Positions 41,907 through 50,310 of a stretch of DNA of 64,000 nt are shown here, piece after piece. Each line of letters opens with the position of its first letter. Position 1 is the stretch's first letter. Below the pieces are notes generated by a model, which did no database searches, was not told the origin of the DNA, and worked only from the letters and a program-made list of their open reading frames with translations. The translations under genes were made by a program, and so were the position numbers. The DNA is taken from assembly GCF_024055895.1 (NCBI RefSeq), contig NZ_JAMXLE010000001.1:1240001-1304000 (forward strand), given 5' to 3'. The DNA comes from Rhizobium sp. L1K21. GTDB taxonomy: Bacteria; Pseudomonadota; Alphaproteobacteria; Rhizobiales; Rhizobiaceae.

Positions 41907-42529
41907 GCGAAAACACAGAAACAGGTAACGACGACGCCCGCCACGCGGCCAAAATGGCCAAGAAAAAAGCCGCGCGCGACAAGATCATGTCGACCAAGAC
42001 CGATGAAAAGGGCCTGATCATCGTCCATACCGGCAAGGGCAAGGGCAAATCGACCGCAGCCTTCGGCATGATTTTCCGCCACATCGCCTATGGTATGCCC
42101 TGTGCCGTCGTGCAGTTCATCAAGGGCGGTATGGAAACGGGCGAGCGTGATCTCATCATGTCCCACTTCTCCGACATTTGCGAATTCCATACGATGGGCG
42201 AGGGCTTTACCTGGGAAACGCAGGACCGTTCGCGCGATGTGGCTGCCGCGCAGGCCGCCTGGGAAAAGGCCAAGGAGCTGATCGCATCCGGCGAAAAGTC
42301 CATGGTTTTGCTCGATGAAATCAATATTGCGATCCGCTACGACTATATCGATGTCAATGAGGTTGTGGATTTCCTGAAAGTGCAAAAGCCGGACATGACC
42401 CATGTCATCCTGACGGGGCGAAACGCCAAGGATGAAATCATCGAAATCGCCGATCTGGTGACGGAAATGGAACTGGTGAAACATCCTTTCCGCTCCGGCA
42501 TCAAGGCGCAGAAGGGTGTTGAGTTTTAA
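41903..42529 (+). CDS. cobO: Cob(I)yrinic acid a,c-diamide adenosyltransferase
   Basis: A 208-residue CobA/CobO-type corrinoid adenosyltransferase. The P-loop-like HTGKGKGKSTAAFG and later MVLLDEINIAIRYDYIDVNEV and HVILTGRNAKDEIIEIADLVTEM are diagnostic. It transfers the 5'-deoxyadenosyl group from ATP to Co(I) corrinoid. The ATG at 41903 overlaps the GNAT stop and follows GGGGAG. It is the last gene of the riboswitch operon. Confidence 0.95.
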   Translation: MSENTETGNDDARHAAKMAKKKAARDKIMSTKTDEKGLIIVHTGKGKGKSTAAFGMIFRHIAYGMPCAVVQFIKGGMETGERDLIMSHFSDICEFHTMGEGFTWETQDRSRDVAAAQAAWEKAKELIASGEKSMVLLDEINIAIRYDYIDVNEVVDFLKVQKPDMTHVILTGRNAKDEIIEIADLVTEMELVKHPFRSGIKAQKGVEF

Positions 42530-42568
42530 ACCACGGCTGCGAGGGCGTTTGCCAGCTCGAGCCTCGTT

Positions 42569-43354
42569 TCAAACACCCAGCCACATCCGCATTGGACCTG
42601 CCGGATCGCTCAACAGCTTCAGCGCCAGTGCGATGCAGGTGATGACCAGAAGCGGCTTGATGATTTTTGCGCCGTTTCTCATGGCCAGCCGTGAACCTGC
42701 CTGTGCGCCGAGGAATTGCGCAACGCCCATCATCAGGCCGATTTTCCAGAGGATGACGCCGTAAAAGGAAAACACGGCGAAAGCGCCGATGTTGGAGGCG
42801 AAGTTCAAAAGCTTCGTATGCGCGGTCGCCTTCAAAATGCCGAAGCCTGCCATGGTGACGAAGGCAAGCATGAAGAATGAGCCGGTGCCGGGGCCAAAAA
42901 TCCCGTCATAAAAGCCGATCAGCGGCACGAAGGTGAGGCCGAACAGAAATGGTGTCATGCGGGCTGCGCGCGCGTCGTCATTCAGGTTTGGCTTGAGCGC
43001 GAAATAAAGCGCCACGGCAATGAGGATGACGGGCAGGGCGACCTTCAGCCACGCGCCCGGTACGTAGGCGGCAGCAAGCGCGCCAAGTGCTGATCCGCCG
43101 CAGGAAAATGCGGCCATCCAAAGCTGGTCTTTCAGGTTCACATGACCTTTGCGGGCATAGGCAAGCGTTGCCGATCCGGAGCCGAAAAGACCCTGCAATT
43201 TGTTGGTTCCAAGTGCTTCCAGCGGCGGAATTCCGGCAATCAGGAAGGCCGGAATGGTGATCAGCCCACCGCCGCCAGCAATGGAATCAACGAAGCCTGC
43301 GAGAAATGCTGCTGCAACGAGCAACAGGACGATATGGAGCGCGAGTTCGTGCAA
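42569..43354 (-). CDS. TSUP (TauE/SafE, DUF81) family permease
   Basis: A 261-residue membrane protein with about eight helices and the TSUP signature GFVDSIAGGGGLITIPAFLIAGIPPLEALGTNKLQG near the N-terminus and FYDGIFGPGTGSFFMLAFVT in the second repeat. Family members export sulfite, sulfoacetate or related anions, and some are found in cobalt/cobalamin loci. The start is a TTG at 43354 with AAAGG upstream; the frame remains open much further but that part has no membrane or family character. It is convergent with cobO. Confidence 0.85.
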   Translation of the reverse strand: MHELALHIVLLLVAAAFLAGFVDSIAGGGGLITIPAFLIAGIPPLEALGTNKLQGLFGSGSATLAYARKGHVNLKDQLWMAAFSCGGSALGALAAAYVPGAWLKVALPVILIAVALYFALKPNLNDDARAARMTPFLFGLTFVPLIGFYDGIFGPGTGSFFMLAFVTMAGFGILKATAHTKLLNFASNIGAFAVFSFYGVILWKIGLMMGVAQFLGAQAGSRLAMRNGAKIIKPLLVITCIALALKLLSDPAGPMRMWLGV

Positions 43355-43514
43355 TGACGTTGCCTTTGAAATAACCTCAGCGGCTATTGCATCGGGTATT
43401 GAAAAACGCAAGTACAAAGGCTTGGCGCAATCGGTGTGTTTCGTGACGCAATCCGGTTTGACCCCTTGGCTCGCATCAGCTAACACCGAAGAGCAAAATG
43501 TACGACGGTGCCCC

Positions 43515-43615
43515 GTTGCGGGAGCTGAGCGAAATCTGGTGCGGCTGACCCAAAGAGGGGCCTTATCCGGAACTGTCGGGACAGCTTTGGTGCATGGCTT
43601 TTTAAGGCGTGCTCG
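43515..43615 (+). ncRNA. Possible divergent cobalamin-riboswitch-like leader of cbiX
   Basis: Upstream of cbiX the order GGTGCC, a small hairpin (CCCGttgcGGG), GAAAtctGGTGCGG, CCGGAACTGT and a closing hairpin recalls the order GGTGCC / GGGAAnnnGGTG / CCGCnACTGT of cobalamin riboswitches. The GGGAA and CCCGC boxes are degenerate and the AGGAGACCTGCC end is missing. It may be a variant, a remnant or chance. Confidence 0.28.
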
Positions 43616-43651
43616 ACGCTTCGTGCATTCGGGAATGAAGCGGAGGCCAAA

Positions 43652-44944
43652 ATGGCAGAAAAACTTGGAATCATGGTTTGCGGTCACGGAAGCCGCAATC
43701 AGAATGCAGCGCGCGAATTTTCGTCCATTGCCGAAGAGCTGCGCAAGCGCTACCCCGATCTTCCCGTTGAATACGGTTATCTTGAATTCTGCAATCCCGT
43801 GCTTAGCCATGGTCTGGACACGCTGAAAGCGGCAGGTGTGACGCGCATTCTGGCTGTGCCAGGCATGCTGTTTGCTGCCGGTCATGCCAAGAATGACATT
43901 CCTTCGGTTCTCAATACCTGGGCGGCACAAAATCCGGGCGTGACCGTCAATTACGGCCGCGAACTCGGGATCGATCTGAAGATGATCCGTGCTGCGGGCG
44001 ACCGGATCCAGGAGGCGGTGGATGCCGCCAATGCCGAGCATGGCGAACTTTCTCTTCACGACACCATGCTGATGGTTGTGGGCCGTGGTGCGTCTGACCC
44101 CGATGCGAATTCGAATGTCGCCAAGGTCATGCGCATGCTCTGGGAAGGCATGGGGTTCGGCTGGGGCGAAACCTGCTATTCCGGCGTGACGTTTCCGCTC
44201 GTCGAGCCGGGTCTGACGCATGCCGCGCGCCTCGGTTACAAGCGCATTATCGTTTTCCCGTATTTCCTGTTCACCGGCGTGCTGGTGAAGCGCATTTATT
44301 CCGCCACAGACGAGGTGGCGGCCCGCCATCCGGATATCCAGTTCATAAAGGCGCCTTACCTCAACGATCACCCGCTGGTGCTTGATACATTTCAGGATCG
44401 CGTTTCGGAGATCCTTGAAGGCCAGGCGCTGATGAATTGCCAGATGTGCAAATACCGTGAGCAGGTTCTGGGCTTTGAGGATTCCGTCGGCATGCCGCAG
44501 GAAAGCCATCACCACCACGTGGAGGGCATCGGCGGTGGTCTGGAAAACTGTCCCTGCGGCGGCGATTGCGATGCGTCCTGCCGGGATGAGGATTTCTGCA
44601 AGAAGCACGGTCTGCCTTGGACGCCGGTTCACAGCCATGCCGAACCTGCGCCACTGGAACCCGCCTTTGATTATTCAGTCTCGATCACGCTTGGCGGCAA
44701 ATATGCCAAGCTGGAAAATGTCGTGGCTGAAGAACTGAGCGAAGCGGACTACCAGCGCGACGAGCATGTGCACGGGCCGAACTGCGGATGCGGTCACGAC
44801 GATGCGCATGACCATCACCATGATCACGGCCATCATCACGGTCATGGGCATGATCACGGCCATTCGCACGACCATGATCATCATCATCCGCCCTATCCGC
44901 ATGCCGATCACCCGCTGGGGCCGAAGAGCCTGAAGAAGCCGTAA
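43652..44944 (+). CDS. cbiX: CbiX-type sirohydrochlorin cobaltochelatase with His-rich tail
   Basis: A 430-residue long CbiX. Two CbiX repeats are present: metal-binding H12 in VCGHGSRNQNAAREF and H78 in AAGHAKNDIPSVL; the second repeat follows near residue 140 (MVVGRGASDPDAN). After residue 250 there are Cys clusters (NCQMCKYREQ; CPCGGDCDASC) and a second domain, then a His-rich tail (372-420, 22 His by my count). It inserts Co(II) into sirohydrochlorin, the first step of the cobalt-early route. GGAGG lies close upstream and cobH starts 1 bp after the stop. Confidence 0.92.
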   Translation: MAEKLGIMVCGHGSRNQNAAREFSSIAEELRKRYPDLPVEYGYLEFCNPVLSHGLDTLKAAGVTRILAVPGMLFAAGHAKNDIPSVLNTWAAQNPGVTVNYGRELGIDLKMIRAAGDRIQEAVDAANAEHGELSLHDTMLMVVGRGASDPDANSNVAKVMRMLWEGMGFGWGETCYSGVTFPLVEPGLTHAARLGYKRIIVFPYFLFTGVLVKRIYSATDEVAARHPDIQFIKAPYLNDHPLVLDTFQDRVSEILEGQALMNCQMCKYREQVLGFEDSVGMPQESHHHHVEGIGGGLENCPCGGDCDASCRDEDFCKKHGLPWTPVHSHAEPAPLEPAFDYSVSITLGGKYAKLENVVAEELSEADYQRDEHVHGPNCGCGHDDAHDHHHDHGHHHGHGHDHGHSHDHDHHHPPYPHADHPLGPKSLKKP

Positions 44945-44945
44945 C

Positions 44946-45587
44946 GTGAGCGCGGAATTCGACTATATCCGCGATCCTGCGGACATTTACCGGCAGTCCT
45001 TTGCGACCATCCGCGAAGAGGTGGATTTGTCGAATCTTTCCAAGGGAATGGAAGCTGTTTTTGTCAGATTGATTCATGCCTGCGGCATGGTCGATCTGAT
45101 GCAGGATATAGCCTATTCGGAAGGTGCTTATGAGGCGGGGACGGAGGCTCTGCGCAGCGGCGCGCCCGTTTTCGTCGATGTGGAAATGGTGGCGCATGGC
45201 ATTATCCGCCGCCTGCTGCCAGCCGGAAACGAGGTCATCTGCATGTTGAATGACACGCGGGTCCGCCCGCATGCTGCTGAGATCGGAAATACGCGCTCGG
45301 CAGCCCAGGTTGATTTCTGGAATGACCGGCTGGAGGGTGCGGTGGTTGCGATTGGCAATGCGCCGACAGCACTTTTCCGGTTGCTGGAAAATATCGCTGC
45401 CGGTGGCCCCAAGCCTGCGCTGATTCTTGGTTTCCCGGTTGGGTTTGTCGGTGCGGCGGAATCAAAGGAACTGCTGATCAGAAGCCGGACGGTCCCCTAT
45501 ATTGCAGTTCGCGGGCGGCGTGGCGGCTCGGCGATGGCGGCTGCAGCGGTGAATGCGCTTGGTGGAGGATTGGGCGCCAATGTCTGA
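44946..45587 (+). CDS. cobH: Precorrin-8X methylmutase
   Basis: A 213-residue CobH/CbiC: YIRDPADIYRQSFATIREEVDL at the N-terminus, the catalytic-region DVEMVAHGI, and GFPVGFVGAAESKELL. It shifts the C11 methyl group to C12, giving hydrogenobyrinic (or cobyrinic) acid. GTG start one base after the cbiX stop; its end overlaps cobL by 8 bp. Sequence alone does not say whether the substrate contains cobalt. Confidence 0.94.
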   Translation: MSAEFDYIRDPADIYRQSFATIREEVDLSNLSKGMEAVFVRLIHACGMVDLMQDIAYSEGAYEAGTEALRSGAPVFVDVEMVAHGIIRRLLPAGNEVICMLNDTRVRPHAAEIGNTRSAAQVDFWNDRLEGAVVAIGNAPTALFRLLENIAAGGPKPALILGFPVGFVGAAESKELLIRSRTVPYIAVRGRRGGSAMAAAAVNALGGGLGANV

Positions 45588-46803
45588 AGAAAAGCCGGAA
45601 CCATGGCTCACGATTATCGGCATTGGCGATAACGGTCTTTCCAGCCTTTCACCGTCGGCGCTTTCGCTGATCTGGCAGGCCGATACGATTGTCGTTTCCG
45701 AGCGGCTCGATACGGTGCTGGAAGGCATGCCGCCGAAAACCGTGCTCAATTGGGCAGAAGGCTTTCATGATGTTCTGGAAAAAGTGATTGCCCTTCGCGG
45801 GCGTCCCACCACGGTGCTGGCGACCGGCGATCCGATGCATTTCGGCATAGGCGCGACCCTGCGCCGTCATTTTGAAGCTGACGAGATGCGGATCATTCCG
45901 TCTCCATCGGCATTTTCTCTGGCCGCAAGCCGGCTCGGCTGGCCGTTGCAGGATGTCGACCAGATTTCGCTGCATGGGCGGTCTGTCGAAACGCTCGTGC
46001 GCTATCTTCAGCCAACAGCTCGTATTATTGCGCTGACCTCCGATGCCTCCACCATTCGCGAGGCTGCAGAATTGATACAGGCCCACGGTTTCAGCGGCTC
46101 GCATATTCATGTTCTCGAGCATATGGGGGGCGAGGCAGAGCGCAGCGGCCAATATACGGTCGAGGATATTCTCGAAGGCGAACACGACTTTTCCGATTTC
46201 AACACGATCGGCATTCGCTGCATCCGTGCACCGCATTTCCATCCGCTGATTGCCGGGTTGGACGACGATGCTTTCGAGCATGATGGCCAGCTGACGAAGA
46301 AGGAAGTTCGCGCGGTTACGCTCAGCCATCTGCGGCCTTACCGGAACGCGCTGCTATGGGATATTGGCGCAGGCTGTGGGTCGATTGCCATTGAGTGGAT
46401 GCGGACCGGTGGGCGGGCTGTGGCTGTGGAAGCTGAAAGCCCGCGCGTCGAAATGATCCGCAACAATGCCGCGCGCCTCGGTGTGCCTGCCTTGCAGGTG
46501 GTGGAGGGTCGAGCGCCTGCCGCCCTGGACGGATTGAAGCGGCCGGATGCGGTCTTCATCGGCGGCGGCATGAGCGGCGAGGGTGTGTTTGAAGCCTGCT
46601 GGGAGGCCTTGAAGCCCGGCGGCAGAATGGTTGCCAACGCCGTGACGGTTGAGGGCGAGATGGCGCTTGCCTCGCTTCACGCTCAATTGGGCGGTGATCT
46701 GGTACGTATCGCCGTCTCGCGCGCGGAGCCGGTTGGTCGGTTCTCCGGTTGGAAGCCGCTGATGCCGGTGACCATCTGGTCTGTCGAAAAGGGTTGGGAA
46801 TGA
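45580..46803 (+). CDS. cobL: Precorrin-6Y C5,15-methyltransferase (decarboxylating)
   Basis: A 407-residue CbiE-CbiT fusion. The N-terminal CbiE-type methyltransferase shows LTIIGIGDNGLSSLSPSA and LATGDPMHFGIGATL; the C-terminal CbiT class I methyltransferase has LLWDIGAGCGSIAIEWMR. Together they methylate C5 and C15 and remove the acetate carboxyl at C12. The ATG at 45580 overlaps cobH and follows GGTGGAGG. Full length. Confidence 0.95.
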   Translation: MSEEKPEPWLTIIGIGDNGLSSLSPSALSLIWQADTIVVSERLDTVLEGMPPKTVLNWAEGFHDVLEKVIALRGRPTTVLATGDPMHFGIGATLRRHFEADEMRIIPSPSAFSLAASRLGWPLQDVDQISLHGRSVETLVRYLQPTARIIALTSDASTIREAAELIQAHGFSGSHIHVLEHMGGEAERSGQYTVEDILEGEHDFSDFNTIGIRCIRAPHFHPLIAGLDDDAFEHDGQLTKKEVRAVTLSHLRPYRNALLWDIGAGCGSIAIEWMRTGGRAVAVEAESPRVEMIRNNAARLGVPALQVVEGRAPAALDGLKRPDAVFIGGGMSGEGVFEACWEALKPGGRMVANAVTVEGEMALASLHAQLGGDLVRIAVSRAEPVGRFSGWKPLMPVTIWSVEKGWE

Positions 46804-47531
46804 GCGGCAAACTTTATGGCCTCGGCCTTGGCCCTGGCGACCCTGAATTGGTCACGTTGAAGGCGCACCGCATTTTGACGTCTGTGCCGGTGATTGCCTA
46901 TCCTGCACCCGATACGGGGCCGAGCTTTGCGCGTGAAATCGCCAGTCAATGGATCACCTCCGCCCAGCTTGAAATCGCCATGGTCATGCCCATGCGGGTG
47001 GAGCGCTATCCGGCGAAGGAAATCTATGACCAATCGGCCGAAGAGATTGCCCGGCATTTGCAGGCTGGCAGCGATGTCGCCGTGCTCTGCGAAGGCGATC
47101 CCTTCTTTTATGGCTCCTTCATGTATGTTTTTGAACGCCTGGCCGGTCGTTTTGAGATTGAAATCGTGCCGGGCGTCTCCTCCATCATGGCCGGTGCTGC
47201 CGCATTGAAACGCCCTATGACCTCGCGCAACGATGTGCTCGCCGTTATTCCCGGTCCGGTGGATACTGAAACGATGCGGGCGCGCATTGATGCAGCCGGT
47301 GCCGTTGCGATCATGAAAGTCGGGCGTCATTTTGCCCGTATCCGTGATCTGATTGCGGACATGGGGCTTATGGAAAGCGCCGGTTATCTCGAACGCATCA
47401 GCCTCGACAATGAGCGCATCATGCCGCTGAAGGCTGTGGCAGACGATGCTGCGCCTTATTTCTCGCTGATCCTGATCTACAAAGGGCAGGAGGACTGGAT
47501 TGCCAGCCTGCCGATTGAAACGAAAGCATAA
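46800..47531 (+). CDS. cobI: Precorrin-2 C20-methyltransferase
   Basis: A 243-residue CobI/CbiL of the tetrapyrrole methylase family: LYGLGLGPGDPELVTLKAHR at the N-terminus and VLCEGDPFFYGSFMYVFERL in the substrate loop, then EIVPGVSSIMAGAAALK. It methylates C20 of precorrin-2 or Co-precorrin-2. It overlaps the cobL stop by ATGA. Confidence 0.95.
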   Translation: MSGKLYGLGLGPGDPELVTLKAHRILTSVPVIAYPAPDTGPSFAREIASQWITSAQLEIAMVMPMRVERYPAKEIYDQSAEEIARHLQAGSDVAVLCEGDPFFYGSFMYVFERLAGRFEIEIVPGVSSIMAGAAALKRPMTSRNDVLAVIPGPVDTETMRARIDAAGAVAIMKVGRHFARIRDLIADMGLMESAGYLERISLDNERIMPLKAVADDAAPYFSLILIYKGQEDWIASLPIETKA

Positions 47532-47535
47532 GACC

Positions 47536-49476
47536 ATGACCAGACCGGTTATCATCATTCTTTCCGACTCCGCGCGGGAAACCGGACGCGCCATTGCCGA
47601 TGCCATTGATGGCGAGCTTGTGGGCGCCAAGGCGCGCGTGAGTGACGCTGATCGTCTGTTTGAAAGCGCGGCGTCAGAAATCCGGTCTCTCTTTCGCGCC
47701 GGTCGCCCCATCATAGCCGTCATGGCGTCTGGTGCCGTCATTCGCATTCTCGCGCCGTTGCTCGATGACAAACATTCCGAGCCGCCGGTGATTGCGGTTG
47801 CCGAAGATGGTTCATCCGTCGTGCCGCTACTGGGTGGCCATCATGGGGCCAATGATTTGGCGCGGGATATCGCTGTTGCGATCAGCGGATTTGCTGCCGT
47901 GACGACCGCAGGTGATCTGCGTTTCGGCGTTGCGCTCGACGAACCGCCGGAAGGTTTGACGCTCGCCAACCCCGAAAACGCCAAGGCCGTGATGGCAGAA
48001 CTGGTGGCCGGTGCGGATGTGAGGCTGCTCCTTCCTTCGCCCCTTGGGGAGAAGGTGCCCGAAGGGCGGATGAGGGGTTCTCAAACTGGTTCAGAGGGAA
48101 TCCCTCATCGCCTCGCCATGCTCGGCACGTCTCCCCAAGGGGAGAAGACCGGTCTCGCGGACTGGTTTGTTGCATCCACGCTGCCGTTCTCGGATGCAGG
48201 GGCGGTGACGCTTACTGTCACTGTTAGGCCAAAACAGGCGGAGGGATTGGAGCTGGTCTATCACCCGGCAACATTGGCGCTTGGCATGGGCTGCGAGCGC
48301 GGCTGCGATATTGGCGAAGCCATCGCGCTTGCCGAAAAAGCCATTTCCGAAAGCGGTTATGCGCCGGAGAGCCTTGCCGCTGTTGTCTCCATCGATGTGA
48401 AGGCCGACGAGGCGGCCATTCAGGCTGTTGCAAACCATTTCGGCGTACCGGCACGGTTCTTCGATGCGGCCACGCTGGAGGCGGAAACACCGCGTCTTGC
48501 CAATCCATCGGATATCGTTTTTGCCGAGGTCGGGTGCCACGGTGTGGCCGAAGGGGCGGCTCTTGCGGCTGTCGGCAGCGGTGGCGCATTGGTTTTTCCG
48601 AAGATCAAATCGAAGGGCGCGACGGCCGCAATCGCGCGGGCCGATGATATTATCGATAGTTCGACGATTGGCCGTGCGCGCGGACGGCTCTTTGTCGTTG
48701 GCATCGGTCCGGGATCGGACGACTGGCGTTCGCCGGAAGTCTCCAAGATGGTCGAGACGGCGTCCGATCTCGTCGGCTATTCGCTCTATCTCGATTTGTT
48801 GGGTTCGCTTGCCAAAGGCAAGGTGCGGCACGATTTCGACCTCGGCAAGGAAGAGGCGCGCGTTGTGCATGCCATGGAACTGGCCGGGCAAGGCAAGGAT
48901 GTGGCGCTTGTCTGCTCTGGGGATGCGGGCATTTATGCCATGGCGACGCTGGTGTTCGAACTCTTTGAAAAAGGTGGCATTTCTGATGCAGCGCGCCGCA
49001 TCGAGGTTCAATGCTCGCCGGGCATTTCTGCGCTGCAGGGGGCTGCGGCCCGCATTGGCGCGCCTCTCGGCCACGACTTCTGCACCATATCGCTTTCGGA
49101 TCTGCTCACCCCATGGGAGCATATTCAAAAGCGTGTGCGTGCTGCAGGCGAGGGTGACTTCGTGATTGCCTTTTACAATCCCGTGTCCATGAAGCGGCGC
49201 ACGCAGCTTGCCTGGGCGCGCGATGAGCTCCTGAAATATCGCCCCGCCTCGTCGCCTGTGGTGCTGGCCACCAATCTTGGGCGAGACGGCGAGACCGTGC
49301 GGACCGTTCCGCTGGGCGAGTTGAATGTGGACGACGTGGATATGCTCACCGTCGTTGTCGTCGGCTCGTCTGAAAGCCGAACCGTGACGACCGGCGATGG
49401 CAAGACATGGGTTTATACGCCGCGCGGCTATTCGGGCAAGGCAGACACTGGAATGAAGAAGGAAGCGGCAGAATGA
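47536..49476 (+). CDS. cobJ: CbiG-CobJ fusion: precorrin-3B C17-methyltransferase with hydrolase domain
   Basis: A 646-residue fusion. Residues 1-370 are CbiG: an N-terminal part (PIIAVMASGAVIRILAPLLDDKHSEPPVIAVAEDG), a middle region, and a CobE-like C-terminal part (ALGMGCERGC...SIDVKADEAAIQAVA). Residues from about 385 are CobJ/CbiH (LFVVGIGPGSDDWRSPEV, CSGDAGIYAMATLV, VIAFYNPVSMKRRTQL). CbiG opens the ring lactone of Co-precorrin-5A in the anaerobic route; CobJ contracts the ring. Residues 167-204 come from an inserted in-frame palindromic element at 48035-48147. ATG at 47536, 4 bp after cobI. Confidence 0.93.
   Translation: MTRPVIIILSDSARETGRAIADAIDGELVGAKARVSDADRLFESAASEIRSLFRAGRPIIAVMASGAVIRILAPLLDDKHSEPPVIAVAEDGSSVVPLLGGHHGANDLARDIAVAISGFAAVTTAGDLRFGVALDEPPEGLTLANPENAKAVMAELVAGADVRLLLPSPLGEKVPEGRMRGSQTGSEGIPHRLAMLGTSPQGEKTGLADWFVASTLPFSDAGAVTLTVTVRPKQAEGLELVYHPATLALGMGCERGCDIGEAIALAEKAISESGYAPESLAAVVSIDVKADEAAIQAVANHFGVPARFFDAATLEAETPRLANPSDIVFAEVGCHGVAEGAALAAVGSGGALVFPKIKSKGATAAIARADDIIDSSTIGRARGRLFVVGIGPGSDDWRSPEVSKMVETASDLVGYSLYLDLLGSLAKGKVRHDFDLGKEEARVVHAMELAGQGKDVALVCSGDAGIYAMATLVFELFEKGGISDAARRIEVQCSPGISALQGAAARIGAPLGHDFCTISLSDLLTPWEHIQKRVRAAGEGDFVIAFYNPVSMKRRTQLAWARDELLKYRPASSPVVLATNLGRDGETVRTVPLGELNVDDVDMLTVVVVGSSESRTVTTGDGKTWVYTPRGYSGKADTGMKKEAAE
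48035..48147 (+). repeat. In-frame palindromic element, copy 2 (inside cobJ)
   Basis: 113 bp, the same length, orientation and reading frame as the copy in cobN. Its ends are CTTCGCCCCttGGGGAGAAG on the left and CTCCCCaaGGGGAG on the right, with inner arms GATGAGGG/CCCTCATC. The encoded peptide begins SPLGEKVPEGRMRGSQ and ends GTSPQGEKTGL. It lies in the CbiG half, between LVAGADVRLLL and DWFVASTLPF. Confidence 0.9.
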
Positions 49477-50255
49477 CTGTCTATTTTATCGGCGCAGGGC
49501 CTGGCGCTCCTGACCTTATCACCGTGCGCGGATTGAAGCTTATTGAAAGCTGCCCGGTCTGCCTGTTTGCGGGTTCCCTTGTTCCGGAAGAGACGGTGAA
49601 ATGTGCACCGGAGGGTGCTTTGGTCATGGACACGGCACCCATGCATCTCGATGACATTGTCGCCGAGATGGAAAAGGCGCATGCAGACGGCAAGGATGTG
49701 GCCCGCGTTCATTCCGGCGATCCGTCGATTTATGGCGCGACAGCTGAGCAGATGCGGCGTCTCGATGCCCTGAATATTCCTTACGAGGTGGTGCCGGGCG
49801 TTCCCGCTTTTGCGGCGGCGGCAGCCAAGCTCAAGGCTGAGCTGACGCTGCCGGAGATTGCCCAGACTGTCATCATCACGCGCACTGGCATGAAAGCATC
49901 CTCCATGCCGGAGTTCGAGACGCTTGAAATTCTTGGCAAGTCGCGGGCGACGCTGGCCATTCATCTGTCGATCCGCAACCTCAATTATGTGCGCGATGCA
50001 CTGGTGCCGTATTACGGTGAAGACTGCCCGGTCATTATTGCCTATCGCGCCACATGGCCGGATGAGAAGTTCATCCACACCACGCTGGATGGCATGAAGG
50101 AGGAGGTGCGCAAGGAAAAGATCACCCGCACGGCCCTCATTCTCGTTGGCCGGGTTTTCGGTCAAAAGGAATTCCGCGACAGTGACCTCTACAATGCGGA
50201 ATTTAGCCACGTCCTTCGCAATCGCGGCAAGAAGAAAGCGGCTGGCGCGGCCTGA
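49473..50255 (+). CDS. cobM: Precorrin-4 C11-methyltransferase
   Basis: A 260-residue CobM/CbiF: VYFIGAGPGAPDLITVRGLKLIESCPVCLFAGSLVP, VARVHSGDPSIYGATAEQMRRL and VPGVPAFAAAAAKLKAELTLPE are the family signatures. It methylates C11 of precorrin-4 or Co-precorrin-4. The ATG at 49473 overlaps the cobJ stop by ATGA. It ends the cbiX-to-cobM run. Confidence 0.95.
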   Translation: MTVYFIGAGPGAPDLITVRGLKLIESCPVCLFAGSLVPEETVKCAPEGALVMDTAPMHLDDIVAEMEKAHADGKDVARVHSGDPSIYGATAEQMRRLDALNIPYEVVPGVPAFAAAAAKLKAELTLPEIAQTVIITRTGMKASSMPEFETLEILGKSRATLAIHLSIRNLNYVRDALVPYYGEDCPVIIAYRATWPDEKFIHTTLDGMKEEVRKEKITRTALILVGRVFGQKEFRDSDLYNAEFSHVLRNRGKKKAAGAA

Positions 50256-50310
50256 AGAGGCGTGATAATCATCCCGCGCATTCGAATAAGAAGAACAAGT
50301 GAGATTGCGA

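Noticed and set aside
43355-44638. N-terminal extension of the TSUP permease frame, up to 689 codons
   Set aside because: The extra 428 codons are antisense to cbiX and lack membrane or family character; a TTG start at 43354 fits the family's N-terminus.
44675-44911. Met-rich 78-codon minus-strand frame with repeats of MVM/MIM
   Set aside because: It is the reverse complement of the His-rich tail codons of CbiX (CAT/ATG symmetry), not a gene.
38151-48147. The two palindromic copies as a CRISPR or an insertion sequence
   Set aside because: Only two copies 10 kb apart, no regular spacers, no transposase; a short in-ORF palindromic element fits better.
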